Below, one piece after another: positions 13,985 to 20,279 of a stretch of DNA of 20,279 nucleotides. Both the position numbers and the translations under genes were made by a program. Numbering within the stretch: the first letter of the stretch is position 1; every line of letters starts with the position of its first letter. The notes beneath the pieces were generated by a model, which was given only the letters and a program-made list of their open reading frames with translations, did not search any database and was not told the DNA's origin. Location: contig CAKUBJ010000031.1 of the NCBI GenBank assembly GCA_934636905.1, positions 1 to 20,279 on the forward strand, in the 5' to 3' direction. This DNA is from an uncultured Dysosmobacter sp. Its GTDB lineage: Bacteria > Bacillota > Clostridia > Oscillospirales > Oscillospiraceae.

Positions 13985-14080
13985 GCGATTTTGTAAAAAT
14001 TCACTGGGAATCCGTTGTTTTCCCATTGGAAACGTCCAATTACAAGGAAAATATCCGAAATCAGCGCGGAAATTTCAGCC

Positions 14081-14109
14081 TTGACAAATGCATATTTATG
14101 CTGTATTCT
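14081..14109 (+). promoter_or_regulatory. Promoter of the creatininase-NhaC operon
   Basis: TTGACA (14081-14086), 17 bp, TATTCT (14104-14109): perfect -35, good -10, ideal spacing. The leader is about 45 nt. Confidence 0.8.
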
Positions 14110-14120
14110 GTAAACAGAAT
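14105..14120. promoter_or_regulatory. Palindrome overlapping the -10 box, probable repressor operator
   Basis: ATTCTGT-AA-ACAGAAT has perfect 7-bp arms around 2 bp. It overlaps the -10 hexamer and the expected start site, the classical position for a repressor. It differs in sequence from the ATTCAY sites, so a second regulator is likely. Confidence 0.55.
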
Positions 14121-14123
14121 TTT

Positions 14124-14142
14124 TATTCACTATTTGTGAATA
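14124..14142. promoter_or_regulatory. Palindromic operator-like site B
   Basis: TATTCAC-TATTT-GTGAATA has perfect 7-bp arms and a 5-bp centre. It lies in the leader between the predicted transcription start and AGGAGG (14146-14151), so a bound protein would block transcription. In RNA it could also form a hairpin next to the ribosome binding site. Confidence 0.5.
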
Positions 14143-14159
14143 CTCAGGAGGAACCCCTT

Positions 14160-14990
14160 ATGTCCATGAACGATTGGAAGACGCTCTATGAAGTCAAAGG
14201 CCCCAAGTGCCTGCTGGAAATGACCGCCGCGGAACTGAAGGAAGCCATGAAGGAATGCGATACGGTGATCCTCTCCTTCGGCGCTCTGGAAAACCACGGT
14301 ACCCACCTGCCTCTGGGGGCAGACTGGTTCCAGGCCAACGTACTGATCCGACGCGTTTCCGAGGAACTGGCCGCTCTGGGACACAAAGCCATCCCCGGCT
14401 TCCCGGTGCCCTTCGGCACCCAGACCAACCAGTTCGAGCGGCAGGGGGCCAACCTCTTCGGCAATGTATATCTCAATGAAAAAACATTCATCGAAATGGC
14501 AGAGGATCTGATTCTGCACCTCCACGAGCAGGGCTTCCAGCGCTTCGTGCTGTGCCTGAACCATTCGGAAAACCACTCCGCCCTGAACGTGGTAGCCAAG
14601 GATCTGGCCAACCGCTTCGGCATCCACAGCGTGGTGGCGGACTGGGTCCCCCCCCACAACGATTTCTGGCCCACCGTTCTGAAAAACGCCGAGCATCAGG
14701 GACACGGCGGCGAGGACGAAACCGCCTGTGTCATGGCGGCGGTGCCGGGGCTGGTGCATCTGGAAAATGCCAAGCCCTACTACGCGCCGGAGGACGCCAA
14801 GCCGGTAAAGATGGGCGGGCTGTATTATTACGGCGGCTCCGTAGGCGTGTTCATGCCAGTTCCGGCCTATGCGGACAACAGCCCCGGCTACATCGGTGAC
14901 CCCGCCGACGCCACGGCGGAAGAGGGCGTCCTCTGCTACGACGCCTACGCCAAATGGATTGCTCAGGTGGCGGACAAATACCTGTTCTGA
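14160..14990 (+). CDS. Creatininase-family amidohydrolase
   Basis: This 276-residue protein belongs to the creatininase family, metal-dependent hydrolases of cyclic and linear amides. FGALENHGTHLPLGAD gives ligands Glu44, His46 and Asp55; LCLNHSENHS gives His135 and Glu137; and GHGGEDETA gives His182 and Glu187. The H-x-E-N pattern at 135-138 resembles Pseudomonas creatininase (H-Y-E-N, as I recall) more than the NGHGGN motif of most family members such as MftE or ArfB. Creatinine or a related lactam is therefore a plausible substrate, not a proven one. The ATG at 14160 lies 8 nt after AGGAGG. No signal peptide is seen, so it is cytoplasmic. It heads an operon with an NhaC-family transporter 42 bp downstream that may import its substrate. 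Control looks tight, with a strong promoter and two kinds of palindrome. Confidence 0.88.
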   Translation: MSMNDWKTLYEVKGPKCLLEMTAAELKEAMKECDTVILSFGALENHGTHLPLGADWFQANVLIRRVSEELAALGHKAIPGFPVPFGTQTNQFERQGANLFGNVYLNEKTFIEMAEDLILHLHEQGFQRFVLCLNHSENHSALNVVAKDLANRFGIHSVVADWVPPHNDFWPTVLKNAEHQGHGGEDETACVMAAVPGLVHLENAKPYYAPEDAKPVKMGGLYYYGGSVGVFMPVPAYADNSPGYIGDPADATAEEGVLCYDAYAKWIAQVADKYLF

Positions 14991-15032
14991 ATCAAAGACA
15001 AGTCTATCTGTGTGAAATAGGAGAGAAAACCC

Positions 15033-16463
15033 ATGTTCCAGAAAGAAAATAAGGATATGCCCTTCGGCTGGGCAGTTTTCTGTCTCGCTTTCCTGTTTGT
15101 TTCCATGATTGGGTCGGTGGTGTTCAAGATGAACATCCCCACCCACATCAACCTGCTGGCCTCCATCTCCATCACCCTGCTGGTAGCGTGGCTTAACGGC
15201 AAGCCTTGGTCTGAGCTGGAAGAAGCCATCCAGTACGGCGGTAAAATCTGCATCTCCCCCACGGTCATTATGATGCTGGTAGGCGTGCTGATTGCCTCCT
15301 GGATTGCCAGCGGCACGGTTCCCACCATTATCTACTGGGGTCTGAAGCTGATTAACCCCTCCTTCTTTCTGGTGACCGCCAGCCTGCTGTGCGCCATCGT
15401 GGCCATTGCCATCGGCTCCTCCTGGTCTACCGCCGGAACGGTGGGCGTGGCACTGATGGGCATCGGTCTGGGTCTTGGCATCAACCCTGCCATGACCGCC
15501 GGCGCCATCCTGTCCGGCTCCTATCTGGGCGACAAGATGTCCCCCATGTCCGACACCACCAACCTTGCCCCTGCCGTGGCGGAGGCCGACCTGTTCGACC
15601 ACATCCGCTCCATGATGTTCACCACCGTGCCCGCCTTTGTCATCAGTCTGGTGATTTACGGCATTCTGGGAATGCAGTACGGTGCCGGCAGCGTGAACAG
15701 CGCCACCGTAGACGCGATTCTGGACGCCATCCAGTCCAACTTCAGCATGAACCCGCTGGTGTTCCTGCCGCCGGTCATCGTGATTGTCATGGCCGTTAAG
15801 AAGTGCCCCTCCATCCCCACGCTGGTGGTGTCCGCCGTGGCGGCCTCCGTCATCGCCGTGGCCATTCAGGGAACCGGCTTCGCCGAAATTCTCAGCATTC
15901 TGAAAAACGGCTTCTCCATTGAAACCGGCTTCGCGGATTTTGACCGGCTGGTGAACCGGGGCGGCCTCGGCTCCATGCTGGACACCGCCGCTCTTGGCCT
16001 GCTGGGTATGCTCTACGGCGCCATCATGGACAAAACCGGAATGCTCAACTCCATCCTCTCCCACATGAAGAAGCTCACCGGCAGCGTGGGCAGCCTGATT
16101 ACCGTGGTCATTCTGGCCAACATCATCCTGCTGGCCACCACCGCCAGCCAGACCCTCGCCATCGTCGTCGGCGGGCGGATGTTCATTTCCGAGTTCCGGA
16201 AAAAGGACCTGCTGCCTCAGGTGCTCTCCCGGACCCTGGAGGATTCCGGCACCATCATCTCCCCGCTGATTCCCTGGAGCCTGTGCGGCGTATACATGGC
16301 GGAAACTCTGGGGGTTTCAACGGTCAGCTACCTGCCCTTCTCCTTCTTCTGCTGGCTGTGCCCCATCATCGCCATCATCTACGGCTTTACCGGCAAGTTT
16401 GTCTGGAAAACCGGCGAAATCAAGAGCCAGCGCACCTACGCGGAGGAGTCCGCCGTCCAGTGA
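15033..16463 (+). CDS. NhaC-family Na+/H+ antiporter-like transporter
   Basis: This 476-residue integral membrane protein has about 11-12 transmembrane segments. SGSYLGDKMSPMSDTTNLAPAVAEADLFDHI is the hallmark of the NhaC family, and IGSSWSTAGTVGVALMGIG and LEDSGTIISPLIPWSLCGVYM are also conserved there. Members exchange Na+ for H+ or, as in MleN, an organic substrate with ion exchange. The ribosome binding site AGGAGAG precedes the ATG by about 9 nt. The gene lies 42 bp behind the creatininase-family gene under the same promoter and ahead of a strong terminator, so the pair forms a two-gene operon. I infer that it moves the hydrolase's substrate or product; direct evidence for that is lacking. 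No lesion is seen. Confidence 0.9.
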   Translation: MFQKENKDMPFGWAVFCLAFLFVSMIGSVVFKMNIPTHINLLASISITLLVAWLNGKPWSELEEAIQYGGKICISPTVIMMLVGVLIASWIASGTVPTIIYWGLKLINPSFFLVTASLLCAIVAIAIGSSWSTAGTVGVALMGIGLGLGINPAMTAGAILSGSYLGDKMSPMSDTTNLAPAVAEADLFDHIRSMMFTTVPAFVISLVIYGILGMQYGAGSVNSATVDAILDAIQSNFSMNPLVFLPPVIVIVMAVKKCPSIPTLVVSAVAASVIAVAIQGTGFAEILSILKNGFSIETGFADFDRLVNRGGLGSMLDTAALGLLGMLYGAIMDKTGMLNSILSHMKKLTGSVGSLITVVILANIILLATTASQTLAIVVGGRMFISEFRKKDLLPQVLSRTLEDSGTIISPLIPWSLCGVYMAETLGVSTVSYLPFSFFCWLCPIIAIIYGFTGKFVWKTGEIKSQRTYAEESAVQ

Positions 16464-16489
16464 GCACCTTTCCTTTCTCTTCAGCAGCG

Positions 16490-16521
16490 GAACCGGAGGC
16501 ATCTGCCTCCGGTTCTTTTTT
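16490..16521 (+). terminator. Rho-independent terminator of the creatininase-NhaC operon
   Basis: GAACCGGAGGC (16490-16500), loop ATCT, GCCTCCGGTTC (16505-16515), then TTTTTT. It is a textbook intrinsic terminator. Confidence 0.92.
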
Positions 16522-16604
16522 CGCAGCCGGCACCGGCCGGGACACTGCATCCGCGCCGACGGGGATTCCCCGGCAGAAGCAAAAGGAACTACTCGCAAAT
16601 GATA

Positions 16605-16617
16605 GGACATATTGTCC
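16605..16617. promoter_or_regulatory. Inverted repeat upstream of the XRE gene, possible operator
   Basis: GGACA-TAT-TGTCC is a perfect 5-bp-arm palindrome about 50 bp upstream of the XRE start. XRE repressors often bind such short palindromes over their own promoters. Confidence 0.4.
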
Positions 16618-16625
16618 AAACAGGA

Positions 16626-16644
16626 GCAGGACGGAATGTCCTGC
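16626..16644. repeat. Inverted repeat in the XRE leader
   Basis: GCAGGAC-GGAAT-GTCCTGC has perfect 7-bp arms. It could form an RNA hairpin close to the XRE start codon or be a short dispersed palindrome. Confidence 0.45.
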
Positions 16645-16662
16645 CCTACAATGGGGCTGGTG

Positions 16663-16893
16663 ATGAAAATGAACTTGCGGATACGGGATCTCCGGGAAGA
16701 CCGGGATCTGAAACAATATGCGCTGGCGGAATACCTGATGTGCGACCAGTCCCTGTACTCCAAGTATGAGCGGGGAGAGCGGGAACTGCCGCTGCGGCTG
16801 GCCGCCCGGCTGGCGGAGTTTTACGGCGTCAGCATGGACTATCTGGCAGGGCTTACCGATGAGGCCAAGCCCTATCCGAGGAAAAAGAAATGA
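16663..16893 (+). CDS. XRE-family helix-turn-helix regulator
   Basis: This protein is about 76 residues long and consists of little more than a Cro/C1-type helix-turn-helix: LRIRDLREDRDLKQYALAEY followed by SLYSKYERGERELPLRLAARLAEFYGVSMDYLAGL, the last part being the standard 'YGVSxDYLxGxT' end of such domains. ATG 16663 and ATG 16669 are both possible, and no ribosome binding site separates them clearly; the frame is open further upstream, but that region is occupied by inverted repeats. Its stop overlaps the comF ATG by 4 bp (ATGA), so the two are coupled. The role is probably local repression through the palindrome at 16605. Confidence 0.85.
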   Translation: MKMNLRIRDLREDRDLKQYALAEYLMCDQSLYSKYERGERELPLRLAARLAEFYGVSMDYLAGLTDEAKPYPRKKK

Positions 16894-17588
16894 ACCGGCT
16901 GCTGGAAGCCCTCATCAACCTCCTTTTTCCGCCCAAGTGCCCCTTCTGCGGCAGGATTCTGGAGGGCGTGGGCATCTGCCCGGAATGCGAAAAGACCCTG
17001 CCGTGGATTCCGGAGGAGCAGGTGGTAATGACGGAGAGGGGACTTTCCTGCGCCGCGCCGCTGTGGTATGAGGGAGCGGTGCGGGAGGCCATGCTGCGCC
17101 TGAAATTCCGGAATACCCCCGGACTGGCGGAGCCACTGGGGGAGCTACTGGCGCGATGCGCGGCAGAGCGGTTCGGCGGAGAATTTGACACGGTGACGTG
17201 GGTGCCCGTCAGCCGGAAGCGGCTGAGAAAGCGGGGCTACGACCAGTCCCGGCTGCTGGCGGAGGCCGCCTGCCGCCACTGGGACACCGCGCCGGTGCCC
17301 CTGCTGAACAAGGTGCAGGACAATCCGGCGCAGTCCGGCCTCCGGGGTGAGTCCGCCCGGCGTGCCAATGTGCTGGGAGTCTATGACCCGGCAGAGCCGG
17401 AGAAAATCCGTGACCGGCGCATTCTGCTGATTGACGACATCCACACCACCGGCGCCACGCTGGAGGAATGCGCCCGGGTGCTGCGGGACAGCGGAGCCGC
17501 CTCCGTCCTCTGCCTGACGGCGGCACGGACGCCCCGGACGAAGAAACAGGAGCCGCCGGAGGACGGGGGCGCCCGCCCTCTTTGTTGA
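16890..17588 (+). CDS. comF: ComF-family protein (phosphoribosyltransferase-like)
   Basis: This 232-residue protein has the ComF layout. The N-terminal zinc-ribbon-like module KCPFCG...CPEC carries Cys17, Cys20, Cys30 and Cys33. Next comes the ComF segment YEGAVREAMLRLKFRNTPGLA. The C-terminal phosphoribosyltransferase fold has VPVSRKRLRKRGYDQSRLLA and the PRPP-binding loop RILLIDDIHTTGATLEE. In naturally competent Firmicutes and Proteobacteria ComF is needed for uptake or handling of transforming DNA, but homologues are widespread in non-competent clostridia, where the role is unclear. It is translationally coupled to the XRE gene. Its stop codon overlaps the -35 box of the next promoter. 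Confidence 0.92.
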   Translation: MNRLLEALINLLFPPKCPFCGRILEGVGICPECEKTLPWIPEEQVVMTERGLSCAAPLWYEGAVREAMLRLKFRNTPGLAEPLGELLARCAAERFGGEFDTVTWVPVSRKRLRKRGYDQSRLLAEAACRHWDTAPVPLLNKVQDNPAQSGLRGESARRANVLGVYDPAEPEKIRDRRILLIDDIHTTGATLEECARVLRDSGAASVLCLTAARTPRTKKQEPPEDGGARPLC

Positions 17589-17613
17589 CCGTCGGAACCG
17601 CCTGTGGTATAAT
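17585..17613 (+). promoter_or_regulatory. Promoter of the glycosyltransferase gene
   Basis: TTGACC (17585-17590), 17 bp, TATAAT (17608-17613). The -35 box overlaps the comF stop codon. Confidence 0.8.
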
Positions 17614-17646
17614 GCCTCTGAACCATTGACAGAAAGAGGGGTGTCT

Positions 17647-18660
17647 ATGCCTTCCGTTTCCGTAATTGTACCGATCTATCAGGCAGAGGCCCTGCTGCCC
17701 CGGTGCGTGGACAGCGTGCTGACCCAGACCTTTTCCGATTGGGAACTGCTGCTGATTGACGACGGCAGCCGGGACGGTTCCCCCAAGCTGTGTGACGGCT
17801 ATAGTGCCCGGGATTCCCGCATCCGGGTTTTCCACAAGCCCAACGGCGGCGTATCCAGCGCCCGGAATCTGGGGCTGGAACAGGCGGCGGGGCAATATAT
17901 CGCCTTTCTGGACGCGGACGACGCCCTGGAGCCTGCCGCACTGGAAACCCTGTGGTGCCTCCGGGAGGAAGCCGGGGCGGACAGCGCCGGGTGCGCCCAT
18001 TTCAACGTGTCCGCCGCCGGAGAGAAGCGGGTGGAGCCGCTGCTCCCCGCCGGCGTCTATGAGGAGAGCGGCATCCGGGAGAACATTCTCTGGCCGCTGA
18101 CAGGGGATCGCCTCCGCCCGCCGGTATTCAACGGGTTTATCTGGCGCTACCTTTTTGACGCAGCCATTCTCCGGGACAACGCCATTGCCTTTGAGGGGGC
18201 GTATTTGGAGGATGAGCTGTTTCTGATGGAGTATTTCTCCAACGCCCACCGGCTGGCAGTGACGGAAACGCCGCTGTACTGCTATCAGGAAAACCCCGCC
18301 TCCGCCACCCATCGCTATATGCAGGACTATCTTTCGGTGTTTTCCCGGTTTCTGGAACGGAAAGCGGACATTGTGGAGAAGTACGGCCTGAGTGCCGCCC
18401 GTCCCCACTGGCGGGACGACACGGTGTGGGCGGGGCTGCTGATTGCCGTGGGCAACGAGTACGCCAGAAGCAATCCCAAATCCCCCCGGGAAAAGCAGCA
18501 GGCGGTGGAAGCCATCTGCGCCCTGCCGGAGTTTTCCCGCGCCATCCGGCAGCTGCGTCCCAGAGGGCTGGGGCGGAACAAGCAGATTGCGGCAGATTTG
18601 ATCGGCAGCGGCCGCTTTGGCACCCTGACGGCGCTGTACCGCCTGAAAAACCATATGTAA
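17647..18660 (+). CDS. Family 2 glycosyltransferase
   Basis: This 337-residue cytoplasmic or membrane-associated protein has a GT-A fold. SVSVIVPIYQAEALLPRCVDSVLTQ opens it, LLLIDDGSRDGS carries the nucleotide-binding Asp38/Asp39, NGGVSSARNLGLEQA follows, and FLDADD holds the metal-binding Asp89-Ala-Asp91. It transfers a sugar from a nucleotide-sugar donor to a growing cell-surface glycan; the sugar cannot be told. The ATG at 17647 follows AGAGGGG at about 6 nt; a TTG 21 nt upstream is in frame but lacks a ribosome binding site. It is followed after 9 bp by the O-antigen-ligase-like gene, so the two form an operon for a surface polysaccharide. Confidence 0.92.
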   Translation: MPSVSVIVPIYQAEALLPRCVDSVLTQTFSDWELLLIDDGSRDGSPKLCDGYSARDSRIRVFHKPNGGVSSARNLGLEQAAGQYIAFLDADDALEPAALETLWCLREEAGADSAGCAHFNVSAAGEKRVEPLLPAGVYEESGIRENILWPLTGDRLRPPVFNGFIWRYLFDAAILRDNAIAFEGAYLEDELFLMEYFSNAHRLAVTETPLYCYQENPASATHRYMQDYLSVFSRFLERKADIVEKYGLSAARPHWRDDTVWAGLLIAVGNEYARSNPKSPREKQQAVEAICALPEFSRAIRQLRPRGLGRNKQIAADLIGSGRFGTLTALYRLKNHM

Positions 18661-18669
18661 GGAGCAAGT

Positions 18670-20190
18670 ATGACACTTTGGCAAACCAGCCTGACCTGCC
18701 GCGTGTGGGTCTGGCTCTGCGGCACTTACGAGGAAAGCACCCTCCACCGGCTGCTGGCAGCAGCAGGCCGCTGGTGCAGCAATCAGATTGAGGAAAGCCG
18801 CGTTCTGCGCCCCCTCTGCCGGGAGGGCGCCGCGGCGAAAGCGTGGAAGGACAGTTTTCTGTGCCGCGTCCTGAGCGTTCTCATCAATCTGCCGGGCACA
18901 CTGCTTCACGCCTGGTACCGGGCGTGGAACGTGACCTTTGAGGACAGCTTTTTCGCCCGTCTGGCCTTTGACATGGGGGACAGCGCCGCCATCGCCCAGT
19001 TCTGGTGCATTGCGCTGCTGTGGTGTATCCCCTACGAGCGCTGGAACAACGCCTACAGCCTGATGGCAGGGGTTCTGCTCCTGCTGCTGTTCTATGCCGG
19101 CGCCATGCGGTCAGGCCGGCGGCTGGACGTGGCGCGCATCGGCTTCTATCCGGCGCTGATGCTGGCATCTGTGGCGCTGGCGGTGGTGTTTTCCTATGCG
19201 CCGGGGCTGTCCGCCCGCTTTCTCATCTACCATGTGTCCGCAGCGATTCTGGTGGTGGTTACCGTCAGCGCCGTACGGGATGCAGCGGATCTGAAACGCC
19301 TGTGCGCCGGGGCAGCGGTCTGCGTGGCCGTCACCGGTGCTTACGGCATTCTTCAGCGGATTCAGGGAGTGAAGGTAAATCCCTCCTATGTGGATCTGAA
19401 GGTCAACGCCGGAATGCCCGGGCGGGTCTATTCCATTTTCGACAATCCCAACACCTTTGCGCAGGTGCTGCTGCTTCTGCTGCCGCTGGTGCTGGCGCTG
19501 ATGCTCACGGCAAAGCGCTGGCAGTGGAGGGTGGTCTGCGCCGGCGTTTTCTGCGTAGGCGGCATGGCCATGGCCATGACCTATTCCCGGGCCGGCTGGG
19601 TGGGGCTGGCCTGCGCCATGGCGGTTTTCGTGTTCCTCTGGAAGCCGAAGCTGATCCCCGCCTTTGCGGTGCTGTGCCTGCTGGCGATTCCCTTCCTGCC
19701 CGCAACGGTGCTGAACCGGATTCTCACCATCACCAACACCCAGGATTCCTCCACTTCCAGCCGGGTGTCCCTCTACCGGGCGGCGCTGGAGGTCATCCGG
19801 CGCTCTCCCCTGACCGGCGCGGGGCTGGGCACCGCCGCCACGCAGGAGTACATCCGGGAATTTAACCTGTACCATGACAAGGCGCCCTTTGTCCACGCCC
19901 ACAACTTCTATCTGGAGATCTGGATCCAGATGGGGCTTCTGGGGGTCACCGCCTTTGTGGGCTCCATGCTGTGGAACATCAAGAATGCCGCCCGGGCCGT
20001 CCGGCACAGCAGCGATTCCGCTGGCAGAACGGTGGCGGCCGCCGCCGCCTCCGCCCTGTGCGGCGCCATGGTCTGCGGCCTGGCGGACTTCCTGTGGAAC
20101 TATCCCCGGGTGCTGTGCATCTTCTGGTTCACCTTCGCCATGGCGCTGGCCGGAGTAAAGGTCTGCACGCAGAATACGCACACCCCTTGA
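18670..20190 (+). CDS. O-antigen ligase/polymerase-like membrane protein (Wzy/WaaL superfamily)
   Basis: This 506-residue protein starts with about 110 mostly soluble residues (TCRVWVWLCGTYEESTLHRL, then LCRVLSVLINLPGTLLHAWY), followed by roughly 10-12 transmembrane segments. The family's region is MTYSRAGWVGLACAMAVFVF, then a loop with SSRVSLYRAALEVIRRSPLTGAGLG and HAHNFYLEIWIQMGLLGV, which carries the conserved Arg and His residues typical of Wzy polymerases and O-antigen ligases. In a Gram-positive host it would polymerise or attach a wall or capsular polysaccharide and not an O-antigen. AGGAG precedes the ATG by 6 nt. No other polysaccharide genes follow in the window. Confidence 0.88.
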   Translation: MTLWQTSLTCRVWVWLCGTYEESTLHRLLAAAGRWCSNQIEESRVLRPLCREGAAAKAWKDSFLCRVLSVLINLPGTLLHAWYRAWNVTFEDSFFARLAFDMGDSAAIAQFWCIALLWCIPYERWNNAYSLMAGVLLLLLFYAGAMRSGRRLDVARIGFYPALMLASVALAVVFSYAPGLSARFLIYHVSAAILVVVTVSAVRDAADLKRLCAGAAVCVAVTGAYGILQRIQGVKVNPSYVDLKVNAGMPGRVYSIFDNPNTFAQVLLLLLPLVLALMLTAKRWQWRVVCAGVFCVGGMAMAMTYSRAGWVGLACAMAVFVFLWKPKLIPAFAVLCLLAIPFLPATVLNRILTITNTQDSSTSSRVSLYRAALEVIRRSPLTGAGLGTAATQEYIREFNLYHDKAPFVHAHNFYLEIWIQMGLLGVTAFVGSMLWNIKNAARAVRHSSDSAGRTVAAAAASALCGAMVCGLADFLWNYPRVLCIFWFTFAMALAGVKVCTQNTHTP

Positions 20191-20212
20191 AACCTATGTA
20201 CCATAGTCAAGA

Positions 20213-20279
20213 CCACCCGTAAAACGGGTGGCTTGCACAAGCCCTATAAGGGCTTAAGACAGGCCGCGCCTAAAGGCGC
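20213..20279. repeat. Three consecutive hairpins at the right edge, possible IS200/IS605-like element end
   Basis: CCACCCGT/ACGGGTGG (20213-20231, loop AAA), AAGCCCT/AGGGCTT (20239-20255, loop ATA) and GCGCCT/AGGCGC (20266-20279, cut by the window edge). Short subterminal hairpins in series are typical of the ends of IS200/IS605 elements, and GACCACCCG...CGGGTGG looks familiar from tnpB-type elements. Nothing beyond the edge can be seen. Confidence 0.35.

Larger units (their letters stand above)
13847..14142. promoter_or_regulatory. Cluster of ATTCAC/GTGAAT half-sites and palindromes
   Basis: Half-sites occur at 13847-13852 (ATTCAC), 13936-13941 (GTGAAT) and 13999-14004 (ATTCAC). Full palindromes occur at 13968-13984 and 14124-14142. 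They occupy the gap between the divergent kinase and creatininase genes, which is AT-rich from about 13960 on. Apart from the two promoters and these sites I see nothing else in the 456-bp gap. Confidence 0.5.

Noticed and set aside
14130..16064. A 644-codon open frame on the minus strand, rich in His and Gly
   Set aside because: It is antisense to the creatininase and NhaC genes, has low-complexity composition typical of the reverse of GC-rich codons, and has no family match or proper start.

Overview
This window is about 20.3 kb of GC-rich DNA (roughly 58-60% GC by eye). It most likely comes from a Gram-positive gut clostridium of the Oscillospiraceae type, such as a Flavonifractor, Lawsonibacter or Oscillibacter relative. 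The evidence is the mix of gene families: a TM1266-type regulator, a DUF3793 protein next to a short clostridial flavodoxin, a uridine kinase-like protein with a TGS domain, a membrane-anchored choloylglycine-hydrolase-fold protein, ComF, and AGGAGG ribosome binding sites. The lineage is an inference. No rRNA, tRNA, CRISPR array or intact transposase was seen.

Layout. Positions 1-957 (minus strand) hold decayed genes: a 5'-truncated McrB-like AAA+ ATPase running off the left edge, lying directly behind the stop codon of a broken LysR regulator. Positions 1097-4009 (plus) hold a TetR regulator with a consensus promoter and an operator-like palindrome inside it, a small alpha/beta hydrolase, and a linear amide C-N hydrolase whose start and end both look frameshifted, ending at a strong terminator. 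Positions 4069-7032 (minus) form one operon: TM1266-like regulator, lipoprotein binding protein, permease and ATPase of an SsuABC/ThiXYZ-type importer, behind a leader of about 170 nt. Positions 7218-7746 hold a small lipoprotein followed by three strong hairpins.

Positions 7831-10302 (minus) hold flavodoxin, a frameshifted DUF3793 gene and an AraC-family regulator. The same 17-bp sequence (15 of 17 identical) lies upstream of DUF3793 and upstream of the AraC gene, which suggests a small regulon. Positions 10423-11994 (plus) hold a BrnQ-type amino-acid carrier with a tiny overlapping leader ORF and a terminator shared with the convergent nucleoside kinase gene (12033-13703, minus).

The 456-bp gap at 13704-14159 is dense in regulatory sequence. 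It holds promoters for both flanking genes, two copies of an ATTCAY-N5-RTGAAT palindrome, three further half-sites, and a different palindrome over the -10 box. It drives a two-gene operon: a creatininase-family metallohydrolase with the metal ligands of true creatininase, and an NhaC-family transporter. This operon and its control region are the best candidates for a system worth further attention.

Positions 16605-17588 hold an XRE repressor translationally coupled to ComF. Positions 17585-20190 hold a GT2 glycosyltransferase and an O-antigen-ligase/polymerase-like membrane protein. The window ends in three consecutive hairpins that may be the edge of an IS200/IS605-like element. Several reading frames are broken by what looks like one missing base in a short homopolymer, so either slippage or sequencing error should be considered before calling those genes dead.
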